From positions 3,782,001-3,846,000 of the forward strand of contig NZ_CP108067.1 in assembly GCF_036178145.1 (NCBI RefSeq): a stretch of 64,000 nt of DNA, in the 5' to 3' direction. Position 1 is the stretch's first letter. Every line of letters begins with the position of its first letter. This stretch comes from Streptomyces sp. NBC_00273 (lineage in GTDB: Bacteria; Actinomycetota; Actinomycetes; Streptomycetales; Streptomycetaceae). Below the pieces are notes generated by a model that was given only the letters and a program-made list of their open reading frames with translations, was not told the origin of the DNA and did not search any database. A program made the translations under genes and the position numbers. Positions 52,063-60,784 of the stretch are shown here, in pieces.

Positions 52063-53429
52063 TGGTCCGGCTCCTTCGCGGGGCGGGGGCTGCGGGCGCT
52101 GTCGCTGAGCCGGACCAGCAGGGCGACGATGATCCAGTTGGTGACGACGGAGGAGCCGCCCTGCGCGAGGAAGGGCATGGCCATGCCGGTGAGCGGGATC
52201 AGGCCGGTGACGCCGCCCGCGATGACGAACACCTGGAGCGCGACGATCGAGGCGAGCCCGGTGGCGAGCAGCCGCCCGAAGGGGTCGCGCAGGGCGAGCC
52301 CGGCGCGGAAGCCGCGGGCGACGAGCAGCCCGTAGAGGAGCAGGATCGCGGCGAGGCCGACGAATCCGAGCTCCTCGCCGGCGGTGGCGAGGACGAAGTC
52401 CGACTTGGCGGCGAAGCCGATGAGGAAGGACTGGCCGTGGCCGAGGCCGGCGCCGAGGAGGCCGCCGGCGCCGAAGGCGAAGAGGGACTGGGCGAGCTGA
52501 CCCGGGCCCTCGCCGCGTTCGATGGAGGCGAAGGGGTTCAGCCAGTCCTCCACCCGGCCGTGCACGTGCGGTTCGAAGGTCCCGACGGCGTACGCGCCGA
52601 GGGCGGCGAGCAGCAGTCCGATCGCGATCCAGCCGATCCGCCCGGTGGCGGTGAACAGCATGATCACGAACAGCCCGAAGAACAGCAGCGAGGTGCCCAG
52701 GTCCCGCTCCAGGACCAGCACGCCGACGCTGAGCAGCCAGATCGCGAGGATCGGGCCGAGGACGCGACCGGGGAGGAGCCGGAGCTTCCAGAAGAGCCGG
52801 CGACCGGTGAGGGCGAGCGCGGTGCGGTTCGCGGCGAGGTAGGCGGCGAAGAACACCGCGAGCAGGATCTTGGCGAACTCCCCCGGCTGGAAGGAGAGCC
52901 CGGCGAACCGGATCCAGATGTGCGCGCCGTTGACCGCCGGGAAGAAGACGGGGACCAGCATCAGGGCGAGGGCCACCGCGACGGAGAGGTAGGCGTAGCG
53001 CTGGAGCACCCGGTGGTCGCCGAGCAGCGCGACGACCAGTACGAAGAGCGCCACGCCCAGCGCGGACCACAGGAGCTGGTCCCCGGCGGTGAGGTGACCG
53101 GGGGTGGTCACGTCGAGGCGCTGGATGAGGACGAGGCCGAGGCCGTTGAGGAGGACGGCGATGGGGAGCAGGAGGGGATCGGCGTACGGGGCCCGCAGGC
53201 GGACGGCGAGGTGCGCGAGCAGGGCGGCGACGCACAGACCGGTGGCGTAGCGGGTCGCGGGGCCGGGGACGTGGCCGGTGGTCGCGAGGCCGACGTAGAG
53301 GTGACCGAGGACGGAGATCAGGACGGCTCCGGCGAGGAGGGTCAGCTCGACGCCGCGCCGCTTGGGGGCGCCGGCGCCCGGGGGCGGGGGCGGGGCGGGC
53401 TCCGTCACCTTTGCCGTCAGAGCGGTCAT
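52059..53429 (-). CDS. SEDS family peptidoglycan polymerase (RodA/FtsW type)
   Basis: 456 residues with about 11-12 membrane segments. SEDS signatures: ERDLGTSLLFFGLF, GHGQSFLIGFAAKSDFVLATAGEELGF and the end MAMPFLAQGGSSVVTNW. Polymerises lipid II together with the class B PBP encoded next. ATG 53429 has only a weak ribosome site; the frame is open to 53525 without better support. Confidence 0.93.
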   Translation of the reverse strand: MTALTAKVTEPAPPPPPGAGAPKRRGVELTLLAGAVLISVLGHLYVGLATTGHVPGPATRYATGLCVAALLAHLAVRLRAPYADPLLLPIAVLLNGLGLVLIQRLDVTTPGHLTAGDQLLWSALGVALFVLVVALLGDHRVLQRYAYLSVAVALALMLVPVFFPAVNGAHIWIRFAGLSFQPGEFAKILLAVFFAAYLAANRTALALTGRRLFWKLRLLPGRVLGPILAIWLLSVGVLVLERDLGTSLLFFGLFVIMLFTATGRIGWIAIGLLLAALGAYAVGTFEPHVHGRVEDWLNPFASIERGEGPGQLAQSLFAFGAGGLLGAGLGHGQSFLIGFAAKSDFVLATAGEELGFVGLAAILLLYGLLVARGFRAGLALRDPFGRLLATGLASIVALQVFVIAGGVTGLIPLTGMAMPFLAQGGSSVVTNWIIVALLVRLSDSARSPRPAKEPDQ

Positions 53430-53542
53430 ACACCGAAACGTAGCAAGCAGGCGGATGATATGTCCGCTTATGCCATAGTGTGCCGAAGAGTCGTCATAAA
53501 CGGTCGGAAACATCGCACGTCGCACGTGAGGAGCCGAGGCGC

Positions 53543-53950
53543 ATGGGACCTGTGGAATTCATCGTCCTCGCCTTCCCGGAGGAACAGCTGCGGGCCCCGG
53601 CGGTCGAGGCCGTGATGGGGCTGCGCAAGACCGGGGTGGTCCGGCTGATCGACGGGATCGTGGCGACGAGGACGGCGTCGGGCGAAGTGCTGGCGGCCGA
53701 GTTCGACGAGTTCGTGGAACTGCACGGCCTGCTGACGGGCCGGGACGTGGCGCGGCTGATCGGGCCGGAGGACATCCAGGAGGCGGCGGGGTTGCTGGAA
53801 CGCGGGAGCTGCGCGCTGCTGCTCGTGGTCGAACACCTGTGGGCCGAGGACGCGGCGATCGCCGTACGGGCCGCGGGCGGCCGGATCGTCGGCTCGGTCC
53901 GCATCCCGCCGGACCGGGTACCGGCGGACCCGCGGGCGGGGGTGGCCTGA
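53543..53950 (+). CDS. DUF6325-like actinobacterial protein
   Basis: 135 residues starting MGPVEFIVLAFPEE; alternating hydrophobic strands and helices (VVRLIDGIVATRT, GRDVARLIGPEDIQEAAGLLERGSCALLLVVEHLWAEDAA). I know this family as a domain of unknown function next to SHOCT proteins. ATG 53543 has a GAGGAG site. The stop overlaps the next gene start. Confidence 0.8.
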   Translation: MGPVEFIVLAFPEEQLRAPAVEAVMGLRKTGVVRLIDGIVATRTASGEVLAAEFDEFVELHGLLTGRDVARLIGPEDIQEAAGLLERGSCALLLVVEHLWAEDAAIAVRAAGGRIVGSVRIPPDRVPADPRAGVA

Positions 53951-54351
53951 TGTTCATCCGCCCTATGGGAGTGACGGTGCGCGCGGCGAACCGCCCGCCG
54001 GGGCGCCCGCTGCTGCGGGGCCTGCTGGCGCGGGCGGCGGGAGCGGCGGAGCCGACGGCCGGCTCGGTGGGTGCCGTGGGGCCGGCGGCTGCGGGCCCGC
54101 CGGGCCCGGCCGAACCGCCGCCCGGTGCACTGCCGGGTGCACTGCCGGAGTTCCCGCAGCCGGCCGAACCGGAGCCGGAGCCGGGGCCGGAGCCCATGGC
54201 AGCGATCCCACCGGACCAGACCGCAGCGGCCGGGCCGGCCCCCTCGGCCGGCTTGGCGGCGGAGCTCACCCAGCTGGCCGGCCTGGCCCGCGAGGGCCTG
54301 CTGACCCCCCAGGAGTTCACGACGGCCAAGGCCCGCCTGCTGCGCGGCTGA
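53950..54351 (+). CDS. SHOCT-domain protein
   Basis: 133 residues. A short N-terminal segment (MFIRPMGVTVRAANRPP), a long A/P/G/E-rich linker (about 35-95) and a C-terminal SHOCT motif (LAAELTQLAGLAREGLLTPQEFTTAKARLLRG-like, about 102-133), the short oligomerisation module of actinobacterial proteins. The start overlaps the upstream stop by one base (TGATG). Works probably with the DUF6325-like partner. Confidence 0.82.
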   Translation: MFIRPMGVTVRAANRPPGRPLLRGLLARAAGAAEPTAGSVGAVGPAAAGPPGPAEPPPGALPGALPEFPQPAEPEPEPGPEPMAAIPPDQTAAAGPAPSAGLAAELTQLAGLAREGLLTPQEFTTAKARLLRG

Positions 54352-54390
54352 GTAGGGCGCGGGCCGGTCCCGTTCCCCGGCCGGGGCTCA

Positions 54391-54430
54391 CCGCCCTCGG
54401 CCGGGGGATCAGCCCTCGGCCGGGGGGCGG
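54391..54430. terminator. Repeated GC hairpin between convergent genes
   Basis: CCGCCC (54391-54396) and GGGCGG (54425-54430) pair at the ends of a segment with two copies of CCCTCGGCCGGGG; between stops at 54351 and 54431. Confidence 0.45.
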
Positions 54431-55207
54431 TCAGCCCTCGGCGGGCCGGGCGAAGGTCTCCACCGGCCCGAACTCACTGAAGAGGACCTTGTTGGCGCCC
54501 GACGTCCCGTGAATATCCATGCGCTGGTCGAAGCGGACGGTCCGGCCCTGACCGTCGATCCACTGGTCGCAGTCGAAGCCGGTGACGCCCTTCGCCTTCA
54601 TCGAACGGTGCGTGCGCGGATCCACGGACGCCACCTGGTCGATGTCGAGGCGTCCGGACAGGTGGTAGACGGGAACCCCGCCCTGGTTCTCCATGCCCTT
54701 CTTCGCGGAGGGACCGGTGGCGAGCAGGAGCTTGGCGTAGCCCGTGTAGCTCGCCTGGTTGTCCGCGGAACGCGGCACCTTCACCCACCCGTCGCCCGCC
54801 TTGGAGCGATCGCGGACGTAGTTGCCGTCGGCCGTCGTCACGGTCTCCACCCATATGGCCGGGTCGCCCGCGGTCCGGACCTCCATCCGCCCGGTGAACA
54901 CGGTCTCGAGGTTGGCCCGGCCCGACATCGTGGCCGCCTCCCGCCCGGCGACCTCGGTGGTGGCCTTCATGGTCGCCGCGTAGGGCGTCTTCTGGGCCTC
55001 CGCGAGGGCCGCCTCCGGCTCGAACGCACCCGCGACGGGCGCCGTGGAAGCCGGCGCGGTGGAAGCGGGCGCCGCGGAAGCGGGCGCGGTGGCCGGGCCG
55101 GCGCCCTTGGCGCTCGGGGTGTCCTTGCAGCCCGCCAGTGCGGTGAGGGCGACCGCTACGGCGGCGACGGCGACGAAGGCGGTGCGGGGTACGGAGAAGG
55201 TGCTCAT
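54431..55207 (-). CDS. LppX/LprG-like lipoprotein
   Basis: 258 residues. Type II signal peptide with lipobox LTALAGC (about 20-27), an A/P/S/T-rich linker with repeated TAPAS units, then a beta-rich domain (about 65-258). The layout of a half-barrel lipid-carrier lipoprotein is suggested by MKATTEVAGREAATMSGRANLETV and FDCDQWIDGQGRTVRFDQRMD. ATG 55207 chosen because it exposes the signal peptide. Divergent from the esterase with 68 bp between. Confidence 0.75.
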   Translation of the reverse strand: MSTFSVPRTAFVAVAAVAVALTALAGCKDTPSAKGAGPATAPASAAPASTAPASTAPVAGAFEPEAALAEAQKTPYAATMKATTEVAGREAATMSGRANLETVFTGRMEVRTAGDPAIWVETVTTADGNYVRDRSKAGDGWVKVPRSADNQASYTGYAKLLLATGPSAKKGMENQGGVPVYHLSGRLDIDQVASVDPRTHRSMKAKGVTGFDCDQWIDGQGRTVRFDQRMDIHGTSGANKVLFSEFGPVETFARPAEG

Positions 55208-55275
55208 CGCCGAGCAGCGTCCCATACGCACAACCCCAAGTCGAACAGGTATCCGCCTATGGTTGACTGCCCCGC

Positions 55276-56340
55276 ATGGACCTCGCACCGGGGGACACGC
55301 CCCCTCTTGACCCCGAACTGAGTGTCGTACTGGCGGCTTTGGGGGACGCGGTACGCGACCCCCTCACCCCGGAGAACCTCGCGGCGCAGCAAGAACGGGA
55401 CGTCGCGACCCGGCCCCGGCCCACGGTCCGGGAGCTCCGGGCCGACGGACTCTTCGAGGTGGAGGAGCTGCGCGTACCGGGACGGGACGTCACGCTCCTG
55501 AGCGCCCGGCCCGCCGGGGTCACCGGACCGCTCCCCCTGCTGTACTACATGCACGGCGGCGGAATGGTCATGGGCAACGCCCCGTCCGTACTCCCGCAGT
55601 TGCTGCGGGAATGGGCCGTCCCCCTCGGTCTGGCCGTCATCTCCGTCGAGTACGGCCTGGCGCCCCGGTCGCAGTACCCCGAACCGCTGGAGGACTGCTA
55701 CGCCGGCCTCGTCTGGGCGGCCGAGCACGCGGCCGAACTCGGCGTCGACGCCGACCGCATCGTCATCGGCGGCAAGAGCGCGGGCGGCGGCCTCGCCGCG
55801 GCGCTCGCGCTGCTCACCCGTGACCGGGGCGGCCCCGCGCCGATCGGCCAGCTGCTCCTGTGCCCGATGCTCGACGACCGCAACACCACCTTCTCCAGCC
55901 ACCAGATGGCCGGCGTCGACATCTGGGACCGCACCTCCAACGCCACCGCGTGGCAGGCGCTCCTCGGCGACCGGTTCGGCGCCACGGACCTGCCGCCGTA
56001 CGCCGCCCCCGCCCGCGCCACGGATCTGTCCGGGCTCCCGCCGGCCTTCATCGACGTCGGGTCGGCCGAGACCTTCCGGGACGAGGACGTGGCCTACGCC
56101 GACGCGATCTGGCGCGCCGGCGGCCGGGCCGAACTGCACGTGTGGCCGGGCGCCTTCCACGGCTTCGACGGCCTCGCCCCCGAGGCGGCCCTCAGCCAGG
56201 ACGCACGCAAGGCCCGCACCCGCTGGCTCCGGCGCATCCTCACGCAGCCCGCGAACGGGGACGGGAGCGGGGGCGGGGGCGGGAGCGGGAGCGGGAGCGA
56301 GGGCGAGGGCGAGGGCGAGGGCGAGGGCGAGGGCTTCTAA
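55276..56340 (+). CDS. Alpha/beta hydrolase, HSL/acetyl esterase type, with Gly/Glu repeat tail
   Basis: 354 residues. Oxyanion motif MHGGGMVMG, nucleophile serine in GGKSAGGGLAAAL, aspartate in the VGSAETFRDEDVAYAD region and histidine in GAFHGFDGLAPEA: a full catalytic set of the hormone-sensitive-lipase family. After about residue 325 comes a G/S-rich then (EG)n tail encoded by six GAGGGC units, absent from relatives as I know them. No signal peptide. Confidence 0.88.
   Translation: MDLAPGDTPPLDPELSVVLAALGDAVRDPLTPENLAAQQERDVATRPRPTVRELRADGLFEVEELRVPGRDVTLLSARPAGVTGPLPLLYYMHGGGMVMGNAPSVLPQLLREWAVPLGLAVISVEYGLAPRSQYPEPLEDCYAGLVWAAEHAAELGVDADRIVIGGKSAGGGLAAALALLTRDRGGPAPIGQLLLCPMLDDRNTTFSSHQMAGVDIWDRTSNATAWQALLGDRFGATDLPPYAAPARATDLSGLPPAFIDVGSAETFRDEDVAYADAIWRAGGRAELHVWPGAFHGFDGLAPEAALSQDARKARTRWLRRILTQPANGDGSGGGGGSGSGSEGEGEGEGEGEGF
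56299..56334. repeat. Hexanucleotide tract (GAGGGC, six copies)
   Basis: Perfect in-frame hexamer repeats at the 3' end of the esterase gene, coding for E-G pairs. A GGGAGC tract precedes it. Gain or loss of units would keep the frame. Confidence 0.9.
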
Positions 56341-56420
56341 GGCCCACGCGCCCGTGTCGCGGGGAGTCGGGCGGGGGCTTCGGGGGGGCGGGAGCCGGGC
56401 GGGCGGCATCAGGGATGCGC

Positions 56421-56757
56421 ATGGGGGTTTCCCGTCAGTCCGATCGTCTCCGGGTCGGGCCGGTCCCTCAAGGGCGCTCCTTCGTCGCGTCGCTTCGCGA
56501 TGGCCTGCGGCCACCCTTGACCGACCGTCCCGCCCCGGAGGAACGAAGACTGCCGAGAAACCCCCAAAAGAACGGGCCGGGGGATGCTTTCCAGGGACGG
56601 GGCGGTCGGAGACACCCATCCCTGTCGGGCGCGAAGAGCCACGACCGAGAGACGGGCCCATCCAGAGCCGGGGTCTGGGTCGGTGGGCGCATCCAATCGC
56701 TACGCGCTCCTCATCCCTCAGCGTATCCACACCGTCTTGGGCTGGACATAAGCCGCC
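56421..56757. repeat. Left arm of large inverted repeat (partner 59072-59407)
   Basis: About 337 bp whose reverse complement is found at 59072-59407, with the first 84 bp (56421-56504) identical and scattered mismatches after. It contains no supported gene. Together the arms bracket a four-gene block with an ECF sigma factor. Confidence 0.9.
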
Positions 56758-56890
56758 CACGACCGCAGGTGCTTCCCTCGGGTGGCGTCTGACGACCGTC
56801 TGCGGCTGGCCACAGGCCGCCCACGACCTCGAGCGTTCCCACCAGGGGCGCCCGACGACCGGCCGGGGCTGGACATGGGCCGCCCGTGGC
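56741..56890. repeat. Three imperfect tandem copies of a 63-64-bp unit
   Basis: GCTGGACATAAGCCGCCCACGA-like units start at 56741, 56805 and 56868. The first overlaps the end of the left inverted-repeat arm; the right arm carries a related copy at 59072-59090. Confidence 0.7.
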
Positions 56891-56954
56891 CCGGGCCCAT
56901 TCGCTCAGTGGCCGTCTTGCGTGCCGTACGGCGGCGACTCTTGGAGACGGGGCG

Positions 56955-57407
56955 TCACAGCAAGGCCGTCAGGCGCTGAACGCTGCGGCTGCCCTCGCGG
57001 CGTACGCCCAGGGGGATCAGGGCGGCGCGGGTCGGCAGGCGCACGCCGCCGGTAAACGCCACCCGAGTGCCCGGGCCTTCTGGCGCCGCCGCCGCGCCGA
57101 GCAGCAGGAACCGGCTCTGCAGCCAGCACCAGCCGGGCTGCTGCACCCCGCGCAGCCGTGCCCGCATTCCGTACCTGCTGCGCGCCAGCGCCTCGACGTG
57201 CTTGCCCTGCCGACGGACGACGCGCAGCCGCTCCATGTCGGGCACGACCTGCCCGAAGGCGCCTTCCAGGTCACCCAGCAGGGACCAGACCCGTTCGAAT
57301 GGGGCCTCGATGTACGCCTCGGTCACGTAGGCGCCGCGAATGCCGCCGGCCAAGGCGTGCAGGCGGCGTACGGGGTCGAGGTCGGTGATGAGCCAGGGCT
57401 CGTTCAT
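56955..57407 (-). CDS. SRPBCC (START-like) family protein
   Basis: 150 residues from ATG 57407, which overlaps the sigma-factor stop (ATGA, 57404-57407). The YIEAPFERVWSLLGDLEGAFGQVVPDMERLRVV segment is the typical first half of a polyketide-cyclase/START fold binding hydrophobic ligands. Third gene of the cassette; a link to the sigma factor is positional only. Confidence 0.75.
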   Translation of the reverse strand: MNEPWLITDLDPVRRLHALAGGIRGAYVTEAYIEAPFERVWSLLGDLEGAFGQVVPDMERLRVVRRQGKHVEALARSRYGMRARLRGVQQPGWCWLQSRFLLLGAAAAPEGPGTRVAFTGGVRLPTRAALIPLGVRREGSRSVQRLTALL

Positions 57408-57916
57408 GACGTCCACGCCTTCCGGAAGGTGTTGCGGGCCCGGTGCAGCCGCGACTTGAGGGTTCCTGTGCGCACGCCGAGCAGGGCGGCGGCGGTGCGC
57501 TCGTCCAGGCCTTCGACGTCACGCAGCATCAGCACCGCGCGGTGCTCGGGGGAGAGCCGGCCCAGTACGTCCCTGATGTCGGCGGAGAGCTGTGGGTCGC
57601 CGCGGGCGGGGAGTGCGCTGAGATCGGCCGGTACGGTGCGGGCGGCGCGGTGCGCGGTGCGAATGGCCTCCCGTACGGCGATGGCACGGACCCAACCGTG
57701 CAGTGCGGCCGGCTCCTTCAGCGTGCGCAGCGACTTGAAGACCGCCACCAGGGCTTCCTGCGCAGCGTCCGCGCCCTGGCCCAGGGCTATGGGCGCGCAG
57801 ACGCGGCTCACGTACGGGGCGAGGACGTCCAGGAGTTCGGCCATGGCGAGGGTGTCGCCACGCTGGGCGGCTCGCACGAGCCGGACCGTGCGGTCATTGG
57901 ACCGTTCATCAGGCAC
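57404..57916 (-). CDS. ECF-type RNA polymerase sigma factor
   Basis: 170 residues. Region 2 at about 18-90 (AMAELLDVLAPYVSRVCAPIALGQGADAAQEALVAVFKSLRTLKEPAALHGWVRAIAVREAI) and region 4 at about 115-165 (LSPEHRAVLMLRDVEGLDERTAAALLGVRTGTLKSRLHRAR). Starts at GTG 57916, overlapping the upstream membrane protein gene by 8 bp. That small membrane protein could be an anti-sigma-like partner, though no ZAS motif is seen in it. Confidence 0.88.
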   Translation of the reverse strand: MPDERSNDRTVRLVRAAQRGDTLAMAELLDVLAPYVSRVCAPIALGQGADAAQEALVAVFKSLRTLKEPAALHGWVRAIAVREAIRTAHRAARTVPADLSALPARGDPQLSADIRDVLGRLSPEHRAVLMLRDVEGLDERTAAALLGVRTGTLKSRLHRARNTFRKAWTS

Positions 57917-58352
57917 TTGCCGTTTCCTTCCACCGCGCCACGCGGAGAGCGGCGATGGCCAGGACCGCGCACAGGGGGGTGAAGAGGACGAGGTTGAGCC
58001 AGTAGAAGGCGGTGCCGGTCTCCTTGGCGAACAGCCAGTAGATGCCCGCCGCGGCCCGCAGCGAGAGGCCCGCGGCTACGGCCAGGGTGCCGACGCGGAG
58101 TATCAGGGGGCGGGGCCGGCGCGAGCGGGCGAGGACGAAGGCGGCAGCGGTGAGGAGCAGGGCGACAAGAGGAAGCAGGACCGGTGGTGTGAACGGCACG
58201 TCCGTCCCGAGAACCGCGTGGGACAGGCTCTTGTCGTCGGCCGCGGGCCATGTGGCTCCCGTCGTCCAGTACAGGTGGAGCACGGCGTCCAGGGTGAGCA
58301 CCGAGGCGACGAGCGCGGCGGCGCGGGTCGGGGCGGCGGGCCGGTACGGCAT
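57909..58352 (-). CDS. DUF3995-like small membrane protein
   Basis: 147 residues with four hydrophobic segments (about 8-25, 57-74, 86-104 and 118-138). The first loop HLYWTTGATWPAADDKSLSHAVLG is typical of a DUF3995 family. Begins the operon with the sigma factor. ATG 58352 has TAGGAGAA upstream. Confidence 0.75.
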   Translation of the reverse strand: MPYRPAAPTRAAALVASVLTLDAVLHLYWTTGATWPAADDKSLSHAVLGTDVPFTPPVLLPLVALLLTAAAFVLARSRRPRPLILRVGTLAVAAGLSLRAAAGIYWLFAKETGTAFYWLNLVLFTPLCAVLAIAALRVARWKETASA

Positions 58353-58387
58353 GGGTTCTCCTACGTCGGCGAGAGGATTCCGTCGCC

Positions 58388-58419
58388 CTGGTGAGGAGCC
58401 GTCGCAGCGAAACGTTCCC
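58388..58419 (-). promoter_or_regulatory. Possible ECF-type promoter of the cassette
   Basis: GGAACG (58413-58418, minus strand) is followed about 16-17 nt later by TCCTCA, resembling the GGAAC -35 of ECF promoters, about 60 bp upstream of the first gene. Weak -10, so tentative; autoregulation by the cassette sigma factor is inference. Confidence 0.3.
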
Positions 58420-58445
58420 TCGGAGTAGGCAAATTCTCGGGGGCG

Positions 58446-58793
58446 TCAACGGCCGGCTTCTTCTTGCAGCTTGCGAGCTCGTTCGGCCGGGTGGTAGTTC
58501 GGCCCGACGCCTTCGATCAGCAGTAGGTCGCCTTCGATGTGGTCGGTACGCAGGTGCAGGATGGCCCGGTAGTCCGGCGAGTCGTACCAGGCACGGGCTT
58601 CGGCCAGACCGGGGAACTCGATCAACACCATGCTGCCAGGCCAATTGCCCTCTACGACTTCGGCCGGCGGACCGTGGATGACGAAGCGGCCGGCGAAGGG
58701 GTCGAGGGTCGCCTGGATCCTCTCCAGGTACTCGATGACGTCGGAGTGGTTCCGGCGGCTGCGGAGATGAGCGAAGCCGTAAGCAGGCACCAC
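58446..58793 (-). CDS. DUF1330 family protein
   Basis: 115 residues. The pattern VIEYLERIQATLDPFAGRFVIHGPP...EFPGLAEARAWYDSPDYRAI is a DUF1330 dimeric alpha-beta barrel signature (MVLIEFP, WYDSPDY). Function unknown; related to monooxygenase-like barrels. Start at GTG 58793 with AGGAG close upstream. Confidence 0.85.
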   Translation of the reverse strand: MVPAYGFAHLRSRRNHSDVIEYLERIQATLDPFAGRFVIHGPPAEVVEGNWPGSMVLIEFPGLAEARAWYDSPDYRAILHLRTDHIEGDLLLIEGVGPNYHPAERARKLQEEAGR

Positions 58794-59560
58794 GGGGCTC
58801 CTTCGTTCCTGGGGTGAGTGATGACCGCGAACGTAGCGGGGGCCCTTGGGCAGTGCGATTACCCCTGAGGTAATTGCGCCATCGGCCTGTCCCTCACGGC
58901 GGCGAAAGGTCCTGAAACAGCGGCCATTTCGTCGTGAATGCAGGTCAGGAGAGGTGAACGGCTCGAAAGGTCGACCACTTGCCTCACGTGTCCCTATGCG
59001 GGCCGTCCGCTCCTCTTGTCAGCCACGGACAGCCGTCGGTCGCGGTCATGGAGGAGCGCGTAGCGATCTGTGGCGGCTTGTGTCCAGCCCAGGGCGGTCG
59101 TCGGACGCTGAGGGATGAGGAGCGCGTAGCGATGGGGTGCGCCCACCGACCCGGCCCGGGTCGGGATGGGCCCGTCTCTCGGTCGTGGCCCTTCGCGCCC
59201 GACAGGGATGGGTGTCTCCGACCACCCCGTCCCTGGAAGGCATCCCCGGCCCGTTCTTTTGGGGGTTTCTCGGCAGTCTTCGGTTCTCCGGGGCGGGACG
59301 GGCGGTCAAGGGTGGAGCGCAGCGACATCGCGAAGCGACGCGACGAAGGAGCGCCCTTGAGGGACCGGCCCGACCCGGAGACGATCGGACTGACGGGAAA
59401 CCCCCATAGCGACTCTGATACCGCCCAACCGGCTCCCGCCCACCGAAGCCGCCCTGACGCCAACCCGCCCCCAACCGGGTGAGACCCCGCGACCGGCCGA
59501 CTCCGCTGGGGGATTTGTCATACCGGGCGTGGCAGCATCGGCCGCCTCGGAGGTGATCCC
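58794..59560. other. Intergenic region containing the right inverted-repeat arm
   Basis: About 770 bp with no supported gene; several long open frames here are due to GC skew and mirror the left arm. AT-richer sequence near 58820-58900 probably holds the DUF1330 promoter, and 59480-59560 that of the NlpC/P60 gene. Confidence 0.55.
59072..59407. repeat. Right arm of large inverted repeat (partner 56421-56757)
   Basis: Reverse complement of the left arm; about 336 bp. The outermost 84 bp are identical. Distance between arms is about 2.3 kb. Confidence 0.9.
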
Positions 59561-60784
59561 ATGTCACATCGGCCGTCACGTCGACCGTCACGTCGACCGT
59601 CACGTCGACCGCTTCACGCCGCCTGCATCGCCGCACTGCTCGTCGTCGCCGGGCCGGTTCCTGGGGCCGGTGCCGAGCCGGGGGTTCCCGAGAGGGAGTC
59701 CGTCGGGGTGCTGCTCACCCGCCTGCAGGGCCTGTACCAGAAGGCGGAGGAGGCCACCGAGGCCTACAACGCCACCGACGTGGCCCTCCGGGCCGGCCAG
59801 GCCGAGGAGCGGCGGCGCGCCGCCGAACTCGGCCGGGCCCGTACGGCGCTCGACTCCGAGCGGGCCCTCGCCGGGCGGCTCGCCCGCGAGCAGTACCAGG
59901 GCGGCCAGGGGCTGTCCCCGTACGCGCGGATGCTGCTCGCCGGGAACCCGCAGGCCGCCCTGGACCAGCACCGGCTCGCCGCCCGCGAGGGCGCCCGGCG
60001 GGCGGGCCTACTGGCCCGGCTCGCCCGGGGCGAGAAGAAGGCCGACGCGCTCGCCGTCCGGGCCCGCGAGGCCCTGGACACCCGGCAGGCCCTGGCCGCG
60101 CAGCAGAAGCTCCACAAGGACGAGGTCGCGACCCAGCTCAAGGAGGTCGAGCGGCTGCTCGCCGCCCTGACCCCGGACCAGCTCGACCGGCTCGACGCAA
60201 AGGAGGCCGAGAACACCGCCGCCGCACAGCGGGACCTGGTCGGTTCGGGCCGGCTCCCCGCCCGTACGGGCACCCCCACGGCGGCCGGTGGCGCCGCCCT
60301 CACCTACGCGGCGGCCCAGATCGGCAAGCCGTACGTCTGGGGCGCCGAGGGGCCGGGGGCCTTCGACTGCTCCGGGCTGACCTCGCAGGCCTGGGCGCAC
60401 GCGGGGCGCACCATCCCGCGGACGAGTCAGGAGCAGTGGGCCCAGCTGCCGAAGGTGCCGCTGAACCGGCTGCGCCCCGGGGACCTGGTGGTCTACTTCC
60501 CCAAGGCCACCCATGTGGGCCTGTACGTCGGCGACGGCAAGGTGATCCAGGCGCCGCGGCCGGGGGCCCTGGTCAAGGTGTCGCCGATCGCCGCGAACCC
60601 GCTGCTGGGGGCCGTCCGGCCGGACCCGGACCGCGCACCGCTCGCGGAGTTCACCCCGCCCGTGCTGCCCGAGGCGGCGACGGACGGGGCGGGGGACGAC
60701 GCCGGCTACTCCCCCGAAGAGGCCCCGGCGACCGCGGACGCCCCGGCTGCCGACGCCGACGACGCCGCGACCTCCGCCAGGTAG
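59561..60784 (+). CDS. NlpC/P60 peptidoglycan hydrolase with coiled-coil domain
   Basis: 407 residues. An unusual basic start (RRPSRRPSRRPSRR from a 12-bp tandem repeat), a signal peptide (about 19-38), an R/A/E-rich coiled-coil (about 50-225) and the NlpC/P60 domain (about 243-355) with catalytic C270 (FDCSGL) and H318 (THVGLYVGDG). The last 50 residues are D/A/P-rich. Cleaves within stem peptides, outside the membrane. ATG 59561 has GGAGG 8 nt upstream. The 3' end overlaps the convergent flavoprotein gene by 79 bp. Confidence 0.9.
   Translation: MSHRPSRRPSRRPSRRPLHAACIAALLVVAGPVPGAGAEPGVPERESVGVLLTRLQGLYQKAEEATEAYNATDVALRAGQAEERRRAAELGRARTALDSERALAGRLAREQYQGGQGLSPYARMLLAGNPQAALDQHRLAAREGARRAGLLARLARGEKKADALAVRAREALDTRQALAAQQKLHKDEVATQLKEVERLLAALTPDQLDRLDAKEAENTAAAQRDLVGSGRLPARTGTPTAAGGAALTYAAAQIGKPYVWGAEGPGAFDCSGLTSQAWAHAGRTIPRTSQEQWAQLPKVPLNRLRPGDLVVYFPKATHVGLYVGDGKVIQAPRPGALVKVSPIAANPLLGAVRPDPDRAPLAEFTPPVLPEAATDGAGDDAGYSPEEAPATADAPAADADDAATSAR

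Noticed and set aside
50602..53433. 943-codon open frame across PBP and RodA genes
   Set aside because: Only the PBP part is real in this frame; the rest is a shadow of the SEDS gene, and a GTG start at 52062 coupled to the RodA stop explains the PBP.
59046..59636. Open frames within the inverted-repeat arm
   Set aside because: They mirror frames in the left arm and follow GC skew; no ribosome site.
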